NCBI RefSeq assembly: GCF_947502445.1
Contig: NZ_CANMZW010000007.1
Span: 62,001 to 126,000, forward strand
Length of the DNA: 64,000 nucleotides
DNA from: an uncultured Brevibacillus sp.
GTDB taxonomy: Bacteria > Bacillota > Bacilli > Brevibacillales > Brevibacillaceae
Reading direction: 5' to 3'
A model generated the notes under the pieces. That model was not told the origin of the DNA. It saw only the letters and a program-made list of their open reading frames with translations, and ran no database searches. The translations under genes were made by a program, and so were the position numbers. This document shows positions 18,875 through 28,526 of this stretch, in pieces; within the stretch, counting starts at the first letter, position 1; each line of letters starts with the position of its first letter.

Positions 18875-19138
18875 ATGATTCGTTTTACCGTGGAAGTAAC
18901 CGTTAGCGGCGGTCTCCATGCCCGTCCTGCTTCTGTCCTGGTCAACCTGCTAGGTGGGTACCGCTCTACAGTCAAAATGATCTACAACAACAAAGAGGCC
19001 AATGGCAAAAGCATCCTCAGCGTCATGGCGCTGGGGGCAAAGACCGGAGATGAAATCACCTTTGAAATAGAGGGAGAAGACGAACAGCAAGCGGTCTCGG
19101 ACGTGCAAGCATTGTTTGAACGAAATTTCGCGATCTAG
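18875..19138 (+). CDS. HPr-family phosphocarrier, operon-borne paralogue
   Basis: An 87-residue HPr-like protein with the active His15 in GLHARPAS and a serine at position 46 (NGKSIL). Canonical HPr of Firmicutes uses the latter for HPr kinase control. The surrounding residues differ clearly from the HPr encoded at 50176, for example LSVMALGA instead of MGIMSSAI. A GGAAGGGAGGAG site precedes the ATG. As the last gene before a terminator it may donate phosphate to this operon's EIIA or feed the LevR-type regulator. Confidence 0.88.
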   Translation: MIRFTVEVTVSGGLHARPASVLVNLLGGYRSTVKMIYNNKEANGKSILSVMALGAKTGDEITFEIEGEDEQQAVSDVQALFERNFAI

Positions 19139-19153
19139 CCGACATACAAGCAA

Positions 19154-19187
19154 AAAGCCGATGTCCTGGTGAAGGGGCATCGGCTTT
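19154..19187 (+). terminator. Terminator of the chitobiose/cellobiose operon
   Basis: A 10-bp perfect stem, AAAGCCGATG with CATCGGCTTT, spans a 14-base loop. The T-run is short. The next gene runs in the opposite direction. Confidence 0.75.
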
Positions 19188-19292
19188 ATTACGTAGGGGG
19201 CAATTATTATTTACTGTTCTTACAAATTTTTAGATAAAGATCTTTGGCTTTTATACCAGCGAGAAAGAAATAAAACTGTTTCCTCTCCTCCA

Positions 19293-21485
19293 CTAACTCC
19301 CCGCCCGAGCCCACTTGCGAAACACAACCGTCACCTTGAAGTAATCCCCATCAATTTCAATGGACAACTTCCCGCCTTGCAGCTCGACGATGCTCTTTGC
19401 AATGGCCAGCCCCAGACCGGAGCCTTCTGTATTCCGCGATTGATCCGCTCGCTTGAAGCGTTCAAACAGTTCCTCTGCATCAAAATCAATTTCATAGGCA
19501 GAGACGTTTTTGATCGTGAGAATAACCTCATGGTCACGCTCAAACAAATCAATCAAGACACGCGTTTTGGGCATCGAATATTTTAATGCGTTGCCGATCA
19601 GGTTTTCAAAGACACGCCATGTTTTTTTGCCGTCGAGCGGAGCGTAGATTTTGGACTGCTCCGTATTGACGCGGAAGGTGAGCGGAGATTGCTCGATCTT
19701 GTCGCTGAATTCAGCGATCGCCTGATTAAGCAGGGCTGCTACGTTTACCTCCTCGATGTTCAGCTCAACCGAGCCACTTGCCATTTTCGCAGCATCAAAC
19801 AGATCATCAATCAGAATGCGCAATCGGTCTGTTTTACGCTCCAGTACCTCTACATAGCTTTTTACTTCTTCTGGGGACAGATTGTCGCGCTTGAGCAAAT
19901 CTACATAGTTGACGATTGAGGTAAGTGGTGTTTTTAAGTCATGTGAAACGTTGGTGATCAGCTCGGATTTGAGCCGTTCGCTTTTCACCTGCTCCTCCAT
20001 CGCGTGCTTGAGGCCCTGACGTATGTTGTTGAGCGAGTGAGCGAGCTCAGAAAGCTTGCCTTTTCGAATCTTTTCGATGGAGGCGTTCATATTCCCGGAC
20101 GCCATTTCCGATGCTCCCAGCAGGATGCGATTCATCAATCCGATGCGCCGCAGGACATATGGAAACACAACGATCAAATAAAACAGACCGTAGAAAAAGC
20201 AGAGGATCAAGAGGGCACCCTCACCTTTGATCAAGGAAACAAACCCTAATACGATGCTCATTCCGAGTCCGATGGTTAGGATGAACAAAGTCGCAACCTT
20301 AAAAAATACTCCTTTATTCGCGAAGCTCTCCCGGAAAAGGACGCGTTGTCTGGTCAGCAGGCTTTGCTGCCATTGTTCTTTGAAAAGTTCAGGCTGTTTG
20401 TACATGCGCCAGCCCTCCAATAGCTGCAGGAGCCAGAAGGCAGTAAAAACGGAAATGAAGCCGAGTGTAAAGAAATGCTCAATCTCTATGGGGAAATAGA
20501 AAAACCGCATATTGGAAATCATGAGCAGATACGTAATACCAAGTGGCAGCACTAGAATCAAGCGGATGTCCAGTGGAATGAGTCTGAACAGCGCCAAGCT
20601 TTTTGTTACGACTGGAAGTCTGATTGCGTTCATCATGCTCAAATACCACCAAAGCATAGCAGCGATCAAAAGGGCTACGGTAAGCAAGGCACATTCCTTT
20701 AATAAACGATCACGGATGGAATCAAAATAGACAGCGTCGGCTTGAATCTGGCTGTATCCTTGGGAATTTTTCGGAACAAAGAAAGCCCCATTCCATTGGT
20801 TGATCTGATACGTACGGCTAATGCTTGAGAACTCACTGTATTTTTGATAAGTGTTTTGCGGGAAGGAAATTGAGAAACGAGCATTTTTCATCTCGGTTTC
20901 CGTAGGCTCATGATCGAGATTGGTATATACTTTGTGATTTTTTTCGTCACTTACATAATATCTGATCGATCCGCTTCGGAGGGTTAAGCTGTTTTTGCTC
21001 TCCTCATAATCCTGATCCTTATTCGTTACCATTTCGCTAAGCTGCTTATCCCACCAAGCGACGTCCTTGGCATATTGGGTTTTTTTGCGTTGTTCCATTT
21101 CAGTTGTGAGTCTTGCCACTTCTTCCGGTTTACCAGCGTTTCTGGCGTCCTCGATTTGCGGCATGTACTCTTGGGCAAACCTCGCCTCGACTTCATTCAG
21201 AGCATCCTCCCGTTGCCCGTTATACTGCTGGAGCTCTTCATTCCCCAGCTTTTCTTGAGGAGTCTTCGTTTCATATCCTGCATAATCCACATGCACCTTT
21301 TTTACCAGCTCGACAAAATTCTGCAGCTCCGAGCGAAAACTGGAGCTTTGAAAGTAATTGTCTTTTTGCAAGTATTCACGATTGTGGTAGAGATCGGCCG
21401 CAGTCAACAAGGCGAGCGAAATGCTCACTACCAAGGCGAGCATTGCCAGTAACGGAGTGCGGCTATTTTTCGATTTTGTATCCAA
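19293..21485 (-). CDS. Sensor histidine kinase with large extracytoplasmic and multi-helix membrane region
   Basis: The 730-residue kinase starts with one membrane helix, then about 220 residues outside the membrane rich in charged residues. Several further helices (about 265-450), a HAMP-like linker, the HisKA phospho-His in VSHDLKTPLTSIV and a GHKL ATPase domain (IGNALKYS, GSGLGLAIAKSIVELQGG) follow. The start is TTG 21485 with AAGGTGG nine bases upstream, overlapping the response-regulator gene by 23 bases. Its partner is the OmpR-type regulator just upstream. Signal unknown. Confidence 0.87.
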   Translation of the reverse strand: MDTKSKNSRTPLLAMLALVVSISLALLTAADLYHNREYLQKDNYFQSSSFRSELQNFVELVKKVHVDYAGYETKTPQEKLGNEELQQYNGQREDALNEVEARFAQEYMPQIEDARNAGKPEEVARLTTEMEQRKKTQYAKDVAWWDKQLSEMVTNKDQDYEESKNSLTLRSGSIRYYVSDEKNHKVYTNLDHEPTETEMKNARFSISFPQNTYQKYSEFSSISRTYQINQWNGAFFVPKNSQGYSQIQADAVYFDSIRDRLLKECALLTVALLIAAMLWWYLSMMNAIRLPVVTKSLALFRLIPLDIRLILVLPLGITYLLMISNMRFFYFPIEIEHFFTLGFISVFTAFWLLQLLEGWRMYKQPELFKEQWQQSLLTRQRVLFRESFANKGVFFKVATLFILTIGLGMSIVLGFVSLIKGEGALLILCFFYGLFYLIVVFPYVLRRIGLMNRILLGASEMASGNMNASIEKIRKGKLSELAHSLNNIRQGLKHAMEEQVKSERLKSELITNVSHDLKTPLTSIVNYVDLLKRDNLSPEEVKSYVEVLERKTDRLRILIDDLFDAAKMASGSVELNIEEVNVAALLNQAIAEFSDKIEQSPLTFRVNTEQSKIYAPLDGKKTWRVFENLIGNALKYSMPKTRVLIDLFERDHEVILTIKNVSAYEIDFDAEELFERFKRADQSRNTEGSGLGLAIAKSIVELQGGKLSIEIDGDYFKVTVVFRKWARAGS

Positions 21486-22155
21486 TTCCCCATACCACCT
21501 TTAAGTATTTCGGTTCTTTCGGGTTGATTTCGATCTTTTCGCGTATGCGTCTGACGTGTACGGCGACTGTATTTTCCGCATTCAAATAAGGTTCCCTCCA
21601 GACGCGCTCGTAGATTTCCTCAATCGAAAAGACACGCCCCTTGTTGTCCATCAACAGCTCCAAGATCTTGTACTCAGTCGCGGTTAGCCTGATGTCATTG
21701 TCGTCTACCGAGACCGTCTTGGTGCTTTTGTTCAACGTGAGTCCACGTACCTGTATTTCATCCTCGCTGACTTTGTAGGTGCCCAGATTGGTATAGCGAC
21801 GGAGCTGGGATTTGACCCGTGCCAACAGCTCGAGAGGATGGAAGGGCTTGGTTACATAGTCATCCGCTCCGATATTGAGTCCGAGAATTTTATCCGTGTC
21901 CTCGGATTTTGCTGAAAGCATGATGATCGGAATGTTTTTTTCCTGCCGAATCTTGAACGTGGCAGTGATTCCGTCCATTTTGGGCATCATGATGTCTAGG
22001 ATGATGAGGTGAATTTCTTCTTTTTCCAAAATGGCTAGCGCCTCAAGTCCATCGCCTGCTTTGTGGACGATCATAGATTCATTTTGTAAATAAATTTCGA
22101 TCGCGTCTCTAATCTCAGCCTCGTCGTCGACAACGAGGACATGATAATTCGTCAT
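21463..22155 (-). CDS. OmpR/PhoB-family response regulator
   Basis: A receiver domain (DDE, phospho-acceptor D in IILDIMMPKMDG, K in DDYVTKPF) is fused to a winged-helix DNA-binding domain (TATEYKILELLMDNKGRVFS, ENTVAVHVRRIREKI). The longest frame opens at GTG 22167, but AAGGTGG lies 8 bases before ATG 22155, so MTNYHVLVVDDE is the likely N-terminus (230 residues). It forms a translationally overlapping pair with the kinase. Confidence 0.92.
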   Translation of the reverse strand: MTNYHVLVVDDEAEIRDAIEIYLQNESMIVHKAGDGLEALAILEKEEIHLIILDIMMPKMDGITATFKIRQEKNIPIIMLSAKSEDTDKILGLNIGADDYVTKPFHPLELLARVKSQLRRYTNLGTYKVSEDEIQVRGLTLNKSTKTVSVDDNDIRLTATEYKILELLMDNKGRVFSIEEIYERVWREPYLNAENTVAVHVRRIREKIEINPKEPKYLKVVWGIGYKIEK

Positions 22156-22170
22156 GCTTTTTCCCACCTT

Positions 22171-22184
22171 ATGAATGCATTCAT
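22171..22184. promoter_or_regulatory. 14-bp perfect palindrome upstream of the response-regulator gene
   Basis: ATGAATGCATTCAT is self-complementary and sits 16 bases before the ATG at 22155, just ahead of the ribosome site. It is a candidate operator or autoregulatory site. No known factor is matched. Confidence 0.35.
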
Positions 22185-22282
22185 GTTACTATCTTAACGG
22201 CCAGCTTTAACAAAACAGCATAGAAAACTCTTACAAATTTATTAAGGAATGAGTCCCTTCTCCTAGTAATCAGAGAATAGGT

Positions 22283-22957
22283 ATGATCCATCATAGGAAT
22301 GAGGTAAGATGTGATCAAGTAGAAATGAGAAAATTGGTGATGAGATTGCTAGAATGGACAGGGGAGCGAATCATCCCCAAGCTGCTGAAGCCTACGAACG
22401 GCATGCTGCTGGAGCACATTGCCAGATATTACTTTGCTACTCCTTATATCAGGGGAAGAGTTCTGGATATCGCTTGCGGGACTGGATATGGCTGTCATAT
22501 GGTAGCCAAGGAACGTAAGAGAGAGCTGACTCACCTTGTAGGCGTAGACATCGACGCTGAAACGATCTACTATGCCAATCGGGAGTACAACCATCAAAAA
22601 ATTACGTATCAGACCGGTAATGCGATTGATCCCGAGCTTCCCGAACAGCTCGGACAATTCGATACGATACTCAGCTTTGAAACAATTGAGCATGTCGAGG
22701 ACGATTTGCTCTTTATGGACAATCTGTACCGAATGCTAAAACCGGGCGGAACGCTTGTCCTCTCCAGTCCTTTTGGAAGAGGAAGAGGAATGCAGACGAG
22801 TGAGCCGTTTCACGTTCACCAGCTAACCCCGGAGGAATTCGAACAGCTTTTTGTCCGATTTTCGGATGTAGAGATTTACTATCAGCGAGGCGTAACCTTT
22901 GAAAAGCCGCGTGATGGTGTACGTTATTTTATCGGAGTTGCGGTCTGTACGAAATAA
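22283..22957 (+). CDS. Class I SAM-dependent methyltransferase
   Basis: Motif I ([11 protein letters not shown]), an acidic residue closing strand 2 (VGVDIDAE) and post-motif elements ([30 protein letters not shown]) define a UbiE/Methyltransf_11-type fold, complete at up to 224 residues. The start is uncertain: ATG 22283 gives the longest protein but has no good ribosome site, and ATG 22325 is an alternative. It ends just before the helicase gene and may be co-transcribed with it. Substrate unknown. Confidence 0.8.
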   Translation: MIHHRNEVRCDQVEMRKLVMRLLEWTGERIIPKLLKPTNGMLLEHIARYYFATPYIRGRVLDIACGTGYGCHMVAKERKRELTHLVGVDIDAETIYYANREYNHQKITYQTGNAIDPELPEQLGQFDTILSFETIEHVEDDLLFMDNLYRMLKPGGTLVLSSPFGRGRGMQTSEPFHVHQLTPEEFEQLFVRFSDVEIYYQRGVTFEKPRDGVRYFIGVAVCTK

Positions 22958-22959
22958 GC

Positions 22960-24579
22960 GTGAATTTGATCAACACAGAATGGGAGCTGACGAAACTGGC
23001 TGACTTTTTTAGATTGGGCATAAACCAGGAACTAGTATATACATTACAAGAAAACGGGATTACCGAGCCTACTTTGATTCAAGAAAAATCCATACCCGTT
23101 ATCCTTGCAGGAAAAGACGTTATTTCTCAGGCACAGACAGGTACTGGAAAGACTCTTGCTTTTGTGCTGCCCATTTTGGAGCAGGCTGATCCACAGGCAA
23201 CATATGTGCAGGCATTGATTTTGACGCCGACCCGAGAGCTCGCCCTGCAAATTACGGCAGAAGTGAAAAAGCTGACAGCAAGATTAGATGATATTCATGT
23301 ACTTGCTGTGTACGGTGGACAAGACGTCGATCGGCAAATGAGAAAGCTGGCTGGCAAGAAGCAGATTGTGATTGCAACTCCCGGTCGTCTGCTCGATCAT
23401 TTGAGACGCGGCACGATTGAGCTTTCCAGCGTTTCGACATTTGTACTCGACGAAGCAGATCAGATGCTGCATATGGGTTTTTTGCCTGAGGTAGAGGAAA
23501 TTATTGCAACGACCTCGCCGGATCGTCAAACCTTGCTCTTCTCCGCAACGATGCCCGCACAGGTGCGGTCACTTGCCAAACGCTTTCTGAAACAGCCTGA
23601 GGATATCCACGTACAGGGCAAACGGATTACACTGGATGACATCAAACAGATCGTTGTGGAAACGACTGATCGGCAGAAGCAAGCAACTCTTCGTGGCTTG
23701 CTGGATGAAGCGCGACCTTTTCTGGCAGTCATTTTCTGCCGGACGAAGCGCAGAGCGAGTACGCTGAATGCGGCCCTGCAAGGGTATGGCTATGTTTCAG
23801 ACGAACTACACGGAGATTTGTCACAGGCAAAACGCGAAGATGTCATGAAGCGATTCCGCGAGGCAAGGATTCAGTATCTCGTTGCCACTGATGTAGCAGC
23901 CCGCGGTTTGGATGTTGAAGGGATTACCCACGTATTTAACTATGACATTCCTGAAGATGTGGACAGCTATATTCACCGTATCGGCAGGACAGGCCGTGCA
24001 GGAGAGCAGGGGATCGCGTATACCCTGGTAGCTGCGAAGGATCGTAATCTCTTGGAGATGATTGAAAAAGGGATTAAGCTACCGCTTGAACGAATCAGGA
24101 CGGAAAAGGACACGACCGCCGAGCCAAAAACAGGGGTACGACAGCAGAAGGCAGGGACAACCTATTCTGACGGAGGAAAAGAGCGCAAAGGGGAACCAAG
24201 AAATCGCTCTGAGCGACATGAAAGAGGATTTGGGCAGAAGCGTCAGAGTGACGATCGTAGAAATAATGGTGAGGGTAAGGACCGTAATGTGAGAGGCGGG
24301 CGTGAGCAGTCACGTGGTAATGAATCACGTGGAAAAGACCGTCAAGGCAAAGAAAATGACCGCCGATCAGATGGGCAAAAGCGCAATAGTAAGCAAAATA
24401 CACGCAAGCCAAGTGAATTTGGACAGAAATCGAAGGACCGCACCAGAAAGCCAGGCAGTGAGAACAGCAGGCCTGCCAAAGCACAGCGAAACACTGAACG
24501 TTTTACCACAAAAGCACCGAAGCGGGCAGGCACACCATCTATCCAACGTACAACGAGAAAGAAGCCGAGACAGCGATAA
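22960..24579 (+). CDS. DEAD-box RNA helicase with long basic C-terminal tail
   Basis: All core motifs are present: [41 protein letters not shown] and [10 protein letters not shown] (residues about 20-375). The last 150 residues are a low-complexity tail rich in Arg, Lys, Gly, Asp and Gln ([15 protein letters not shown]), typical of RNA-tethering extensions. The protein is distinct from the second DEAD-box protein at 41398. GTG 22960 is used here, but GGGAG inside the first codons suggests the true start may be some ten residues later. Likely roles are ribosome assembly or RNA decay, by family. Confidence 0.88.
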   Translation: MNLINTEWELTKLADFFRLGINQELVYTLQENGITEPTLIQEKSIPVILAGKDVISQAQTGTGKTLAFVLPILEQADPQATYVQALILTPTRELALQITAEVKKLTARLDDIHVLAVYGGQDVDRQMRKLAGKKQIVIATPGRLLDHLRRGTIELSSVSTFVLDEADQMLHMGFLPEVEEIIATTSPDRQTLLFSATMPAQVRSLAKRFLKQPEDIHVQGKRITLDDIKQIVVETTDRQKQATLRGLLDEARPFLAVIFCRTKRRASTLNAALQGYGYVSDELHGDLSQAKREDVMKRFREARIQYLVATDVAARGLDVEGITHVFNYDIPEDVDSYIHRIGRTGRAGEQGIAYTLVAAKDRNLLEMIEKGIKLPLERIRTEKDTTAEPKTGVRQQKAGTTYSDGGKERKGEPRNRSERHERGFGQKRQSDDRRNNGEGKDRNVRGGREQSRGNESRGKDRQGKENDRRSDGQKRNSKQNTRKPSEFGQKSKDRTRKPGSENSRPAKAQRNTERFTTKAPKRAGTPSIQRTTRKKPRQR

Positions 24580-24624
24580 AACATCGAAGCTGCGTAAAGC
24601 TTGCTCTTTTTACATGGAGTAAGA

Positions 24625-24679
24625 AAAACAGGACCGTCCACACACCTAGACTGGTGAAAGGATGATCCTGTTTTGTTTT
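24625..24679 (+). terminator. Possible terminator after the helicase
   Basis: A 9-bp stem (AAAACAGGA with TCCTGTTTT) closes a 32-base loop and is followed by GTTTTG. It lies between convergent genes. The loop is long, so strength is uncertain. Confidence 0.5.
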
Positions 24680-24680
24680 G

Positions 24681-25022
24681 TTAAGCGTCAGGAAACATAC
24701 GTGAACGAGTGAGGAAGCGGAGTCCTTCAGGGCCCTCCAGCGAGAACATCCCGCCGCGCCCTTCGACTACATCAATGATGAGCTGGGTGTGCTTCCAGTA
24801 CTCGTACTGTGCTTTCCCTATATAAAACGGGCAACCGCCAATCTCGCCGAGTAGCACATCCTGATCGCCGACAAGAAACTCACCGAGCGGGTAACACATC
24901 GGGGAGCTGCCGTCGCAGCAGCCTCCCGACTGGTGAAACATCAAGTCGCCGTGCTTCGCTCGTAACCGCTCAATCAATTGCAACGCAGCATCTGTTGCGA
25001 GCACTTTTTCTTGTTGTTCCAT
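24681..25022 (-). CDS. DUF779 protein linked to aldehyde dehydrogenase
   Basis: A 113-residue protein with a conserved cysteine-rich patch (SGGCCDGSSPMCYP) and GGCPFYIG. It matches DUF779, a family regularly encoded next to acetaldehyde-type aldehyde dehydrogenases. It starts 4 bases after the dehydrogenase stop and belongs to the same operon. The cysteines could bind a metal or help redox maintenance of the enzyme, but the function has not been established to my knowledge. Confidence 0.85.
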   Translation of the reverse strand: MEQQEKVLATDAALQLIERLRAKHGDLMFHQSGGCCDGSSPMCYPLGEFLVGDQDVLLGEIGGCPFYIGKAQYEYWKHTQLIIDVVEGRGGMFSLEGPEGLRFLTRSRMFPDA

Positions 25023-25026
25023 ATGA

Positions 25027-26547
25027 TTAAAAGAATCCTAATGCTTGATCGCTGTAGCTAACCAGAAGGTTTTTGGTTTGTTGGTAGTGAGCGAGCATCA
25101 TCTTGTGGTTTTCACGACCGATACCAGACATTTTGTATCCGCCGAATGCTGCATGAGCAGGGTAGGCGTGGTAGCAGTTGGTCCATACGCGACCTGCCTG
25201 AATTTCACGTCCGAAGCGATACGCTGTGTTTACGTCGCGAGTCCATACACCAGCACCTAAGCCGTATAATGTATCGTTAGCGATAGAGAGGGCTTCCTCA
25301 GTATCTTTGAAGGTTGTAACGGATACGACTGGACCGAAAATTTCTTCCTGGAAAATACGCATTTTGTTATGACCCTTGAAGACCGTAGGCTGGATGTAGT
25401 AGCCACCCTCAAGATCACCTGTAAGCTGCGCGCGAGCACCGCCGATCAAGCAATCTGCGCCTTCCTGCTTGCCGATATCCAGGTAGGAGAGGATTTTCTC
25501 TACCTGCTCCAGGGACGCTTGAGCACCGATCATCGTGTCGGTATCGAGTGGATTTCCTTGCTTGATGCTTGCTACCCGTTTTAGTGCACGTTCCATGAAT
25601 TGATCGTAAATGCTCTCATGAATCAACGCTCGAGATGGGCATGTGCAAACCTCGCCTTGGTTGAGTGCGAAAAGCACAAAGCCTTCGATCGCTTTGTTGA
25701 GGAAGGCATCGTCTTGGGCACACACATCCGGGAAGAAGATGTTCGGTGACTTGCCGCCGAGCTCCAATGTAACAGGAATGATGTTTTGGGAAGCGTACTG
25801 CATGATGAGTCGACCTGTTGTCGTTTCACCTGTAAAGGCAATTTTTGCGATGCGGTTGCTGGACGCGAGCGGTTTTCCTGCTTCCAGACCAAAACCATTT
25901 ACTACGTTTACGACACCTGGAGGCAGCAGATCGCCAATCAGCTCCATGAGCACCATGATGGAGGCAGGAGTCTGTTCAGCAGGCTTGAGAACCACGCAGT
26001 TTCCGGCAGCAAGCGCAGGAGCCAGCTTCCAAGTAGCCATCAACAGAGGGAAGTTCCACGGAATTATTTGACCTACCACGCCCAGTGGTTCATGGAAGTG
26101 ATAAGCAACTGTATCGTTGTCGATTTCGGCAAGCGAGCTGTCTTGAGCGCGGACGGCTCCAGCGAAATAACGGAAGTGATCAATTGCAAGCGGGATGTCA
26201 GCATTTAATGTTTCACGTACAGGTTTGCCATTTTCCCACGATTCGGCAACAGCCAGAAGCTCCAAATTCGCTTCCATGCGGTCAGCGATTTTCAGGAGAA
26301 TGTTGGAGCGCGCCGCAGCAGAAGTGCGACCCCATGCCGATTTTGCTTCATGTGCCGCATCGAGAGCCAGCTCAATGTCATCTGCTGTGGAGCGAGCTAC
26401 CTCGCAAAACACCTTGCCTGTGACAGGAGAAACATTTTCAAAGTATTCACCCTTCACTGGTGGAACCCAATTTCCCCCAATGTAGTTTTCATAGCGATTT
26501 TTGAAAGTCACCTTGGATCCGGCTTGGCCGGGTTGAGCGTAGATCAT
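25027..26547 (-). CDS. NAD-dependent aldehyde dehydrogenase (acetaldehyde/AldA-type)
   Basis: A 506-residue aldehyde dehydrogenase. The frame extends upstream to 26703, but GGAGG lies nine bases before ATG 26547, giving [10 protein letters not shown], the usual N-terminus of the type. Visible motifs are IPWNFPLLM, the catalytic Glu in [11 protein letters not shown] and the catalytic Cys in [11 protein letters not shown]. It is divergent from a GAF-type sigma-54 activator and has a -24/-12 promoter, like acetoin/ethanol/acetaldehyde dehydrogenases controlled by AcoR-type proteins. DUF779 follows. Acetaldehyde is the likeliest substrate. Confidence 0.92.
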   Translation of the reverse strand: MIYAQPGQAGSKVTFKNRYENYIGGNWVPPVKGEYFENVSPVTGKVFCEVARSTADDIELALDAAHEAKSAWGRTSAAARSNILLKIADRMEANLELLAVAESWENGKPVRETLNADIPLAIDHFRYFAGAVRAQDSSLAEIDNDTVAYHFHEPLGVVGQIIPWNFPLLMATWKLAPALAAGNCVVLKPAEQTPASIMVLMELIGDLLPPGVVNVVNGFGLEAGKPLASSNRIAKIAFTGETTTGRLIMQYASQNIIPVTLELGGKSPNIFFPDVCAQDDAFLNKAIEGFVLFALNQGEVCTCPSRALIHESIYDQFMERALKRVASIKQGNPLDTDTMIGAQASLEQVEKILSYLDIGKQEGADCLIGGARAQLTGDLEGGYYIQPTVFKGHNKMRIFQEEIFGPVVSVTTFKDTEEALSIANDTLYGLGAGVWTRDVNTAYRFGREIQAGRVWTNCYHAYPAHAAFGGYKMSGIGRENHKMMLAHYQQTKNLLVSYSDQALGFF

Positions 26548-26595
26548 GCGAGCGCCTCCTCTATTATCACTTGTTTCTGTACATCCTTTTCTAAA

Positions 26596-26611
26596 AGCAA
26601 ATATCGTACCA
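26596..26611 (-). promoter_or_regulatory. Sigma-54 promoter of the aldehyde dehydrogenase operon
   Basis: On the minus strand TGGTAC, GATAT, TTGCT matches the -24/-12 consensus with one change (T for C at the fourth position). GG and GC are in register. The predicted start near 26585 leaves a 38-base leader before ATG 26547. Confidence 0.8.
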
Positions 26612-26663
26612 AGTCGAAAAAGGGGGAAATGACAACGCTTTCTAGAATAGATAAGGAGAGGTG

Positions 26664-26702
26664 TGTTCGGAAATGGAGCAAAAAATGTTCCAAAGTAGAA
26701 CA
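26664..26702. promoter_or_regulatory. Two tandem TGTTC-N7-GARCA sites, candidate enhancer
   Basis: TGTTC-N7-GAGCA (26664-26680) and TGTTC-N7-GAACA (26686-26702) share the same spacing. Their centres are 22 bp apart, two helical turns, about 87 and 109 bases upstream of the predicted sigma-54 start. They lie in the gap between the dehydrogenase and the divergent activator and are likely its binding sites. Confidence 0.6.
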
Positions 26703-26786
26703 ATCAATACGATTTAAAGCAGCGAACAGTGAAAAAATTCCAGTTCGTGCTATACTGAAAGGGAATGATTTTGGGGGAGGGGAAGA

Positions 26787-28526
26787 GTGTTGTCGACGAT
26801 TGTTCAGCAATCTTGGAAGCGCTGCCAGGAATCTAGCCTCAAAGCCACGGAAAAGGCTAATGATCAAATTATCTCTAGCAGAAGGATTAAAGAAATCATT
26901 CAGGAAAACCATCCTCTGATCCGTGAAAGCTTTCCCCTTTTTACGAAATTGGCACCGTTTTTGTTGTCGACTGAGCATATCGCCTTGTTGTCCGATCAGG
27001 ATGGAAATATTATTCATACGGTAGGAGACCCCGTATTTGCGAATCAGGCGCAAAAGGTACAGCTGCAGATTGGCGCCAACTGGACGGAGGGCAATAAGGG
27101 GACGAACGCGATCGGTACGGCCCTGATTGCACAGCAGCCTGTCCAAATCCAGGGTGACCAGCATTACTTTTTGGAGAATCGGTTTCTGACGTGTTCGGCG
27201 TCGCCTATTTTTTCCCCGACGGGTGAGCTGCTAGGCGTTATTGATATTAGTACAAGAAAAGAATATTCACATCCCTTTGCGTTGACCATCGCTTGCACGA
27301 TTGCCGAGGCAGTGCAGAATCGGTTAATGCTTGCAGAAGCAGAGCGTGTGATTGCGCTCCCGAGACCGTTAACGACGGCTGGAGGCGCTGGGCTTAGTCT
27401 GCCGCTCGTGGGTCTGGATCAGGATGATCGAATTATTAGTCTTAATGAGCATGCAAAAAAGCATTTGGGAAAGGAAGCGCTGGGAACTACCATAGACCCA
27501 GAGGTAAAGCGAGCCGGAGCTAAAATACAGGATCGGCAAAGGCGCGTCTGGTCGATGTCACCGGGCTCTCAAGCCAAGCCATTTCCGCGACTTGCGGGGT
27601 CATGCCCGCTCTTTCTTCAGGCAAAAAAGCTTGGACAAAAGGCAGCGCATGTAGACTTTCCTGTATTGATTAACGGGGAGAGCGGCACAGGCAAAGAGCT
27701 GTTTGCCCAAATGATTCACGAGATGGGCCCGCGTGAAAAGGAGCCTTTCATCGCAGTGAACTGCAGTTCAATATCGGAAAATTTGATTGAGAGTGAATTA
27801 TTTGGCTATGAGGGTGGAGCCTTTACCGGAGCGCATCGCGAGGGCAGGATCGGTAAATTCGAAGCAGCGAAGCACGGAACCATATTTTTGGATGAAATTG
27901 GGGACATGTCATTGCGGGCACAAGCGGCTCTATTGCGCGTATTACAGGAGAAAATCGTCACACCTGTGGGGAGCAACCAGTCCCGTCCTATCCATGCGAG
28001 AGTGATAGCTGCTACCCACCGCAATCTACCTGAAGAGATCAAGGCAGGCCGTTTTCGGGCGGATTTGTACTATCGGCTCAAGGGTGTTTCGATTCAGGTA
28101 CCGCCACTTCGCATGCGCGCGGATGTGATCCAGCTGGCTGAGTATTTGATTCAAAAAATAGCGGGAGAAGAGCCGATATTCTTGTCGAAAGAAGCGAAGC
28201 TCAAGCTGCGGTCCTATTCTTGGCCGGGAAATGTGCGTGAGCTGCAAGGCGTATTGATGCAGGCGTGCTTTTTATCAGAGACGTACGAGATCGCCGCAGA
28301 GCATATTCAATTGGAAGGGCTGGAGGAAGCTGTCGTCTCACAAGAGGCTGAGGAGGCGGTTCAATCTTTGCGTGAAACAGAGCTGCAAGCCATAAAAAAA
28401 GCATTGTATACGAGTGGAGGAAATGTAAGCCAGGCGGCAAAACTGCTCCAGATCGGGCGAAACACCTTGTACCGGAAAATGGCGGAATACCACATCACAT
28501 CGCCAATGAATCAGGGGGATCTATGA
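26787..28526 (+). CDS. AcoR-type sigma-54-dependent activator (GAF-AAA-HTH)
   Basis: The 579-residue protein has an N-terminal GAF-like sensor (about 60-180, [17 protein letters not shown]), a AAA+ domain with Walker A GESGTGKE, the canonical GAFTGA loop and Walker [13 protein letters not shown] Fis-type helix-turn-helix ends it ([20 protein letters not shown]). It is divergent from the aldehyde dehydrogenase operon, whose sigma-54 promoter and paired inverted repeats lie in the 240-bp gap, so it is probably that operon's activator. The ligand may be an aldehyde or a related metabolite. Its stop overlaps the next activator gene. Confidence 0.88.
   Translation: MLSTIVQQSWKRCQESSLKATEKANDQIISSRRIKEIIQENHPLIRESFPLFTKLAPFLLSTEHIALLSDQDGNIIHTVGDPVFANQAQKVQLQIGANWTEGNKGTNAIGTALIAQQPVQIQGDQHYFLENRFLTCSASPIFSPTGELLGVIDISTRKEYSHPFALTIACTIAEAVQNRLMLAEAERVIALPRPLTTAGGAGLSLPLVGLDQDDRIISLNEHAKKHLGKEALGTTIDPEVKRAGAKIQDRQRRVWSMSPGSQAKPFPRLAGSCPLFLQAKKLGQKAAHVDFPVLINGESGTGKELFAQMIHEMGPREKEPFIAVNCSSISENLIESELFGYEGGAFTGAHREGRIGKFEAAKHGTIFLDEIGDMSLRAQAALLRVLQEKIVTPVGSNQSRPIHARVIAATHRNLPEEIKAGRFRADLYYRLKGVSIQVPPLRMRADVIQLAEYLIQKIAGEEPIFLSKEAKLKLRSYSWPGNVRELQGVLMQACFLSETYEIAAEHIQLEGLEEAVVSQEAEEAVQSLRETELQAIKKALYTSGGNVSQAAKLLQIGRNTLYRKMAEYHITSPMNQGDL

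Noticed and set aside
26548..26703. 51-residue N-terminal extension of the aldehyde dehydrogenase
   Set aside because: It overlaps the -24/-12 promoter and enhancer; GGAGG precedes ATG 26547.
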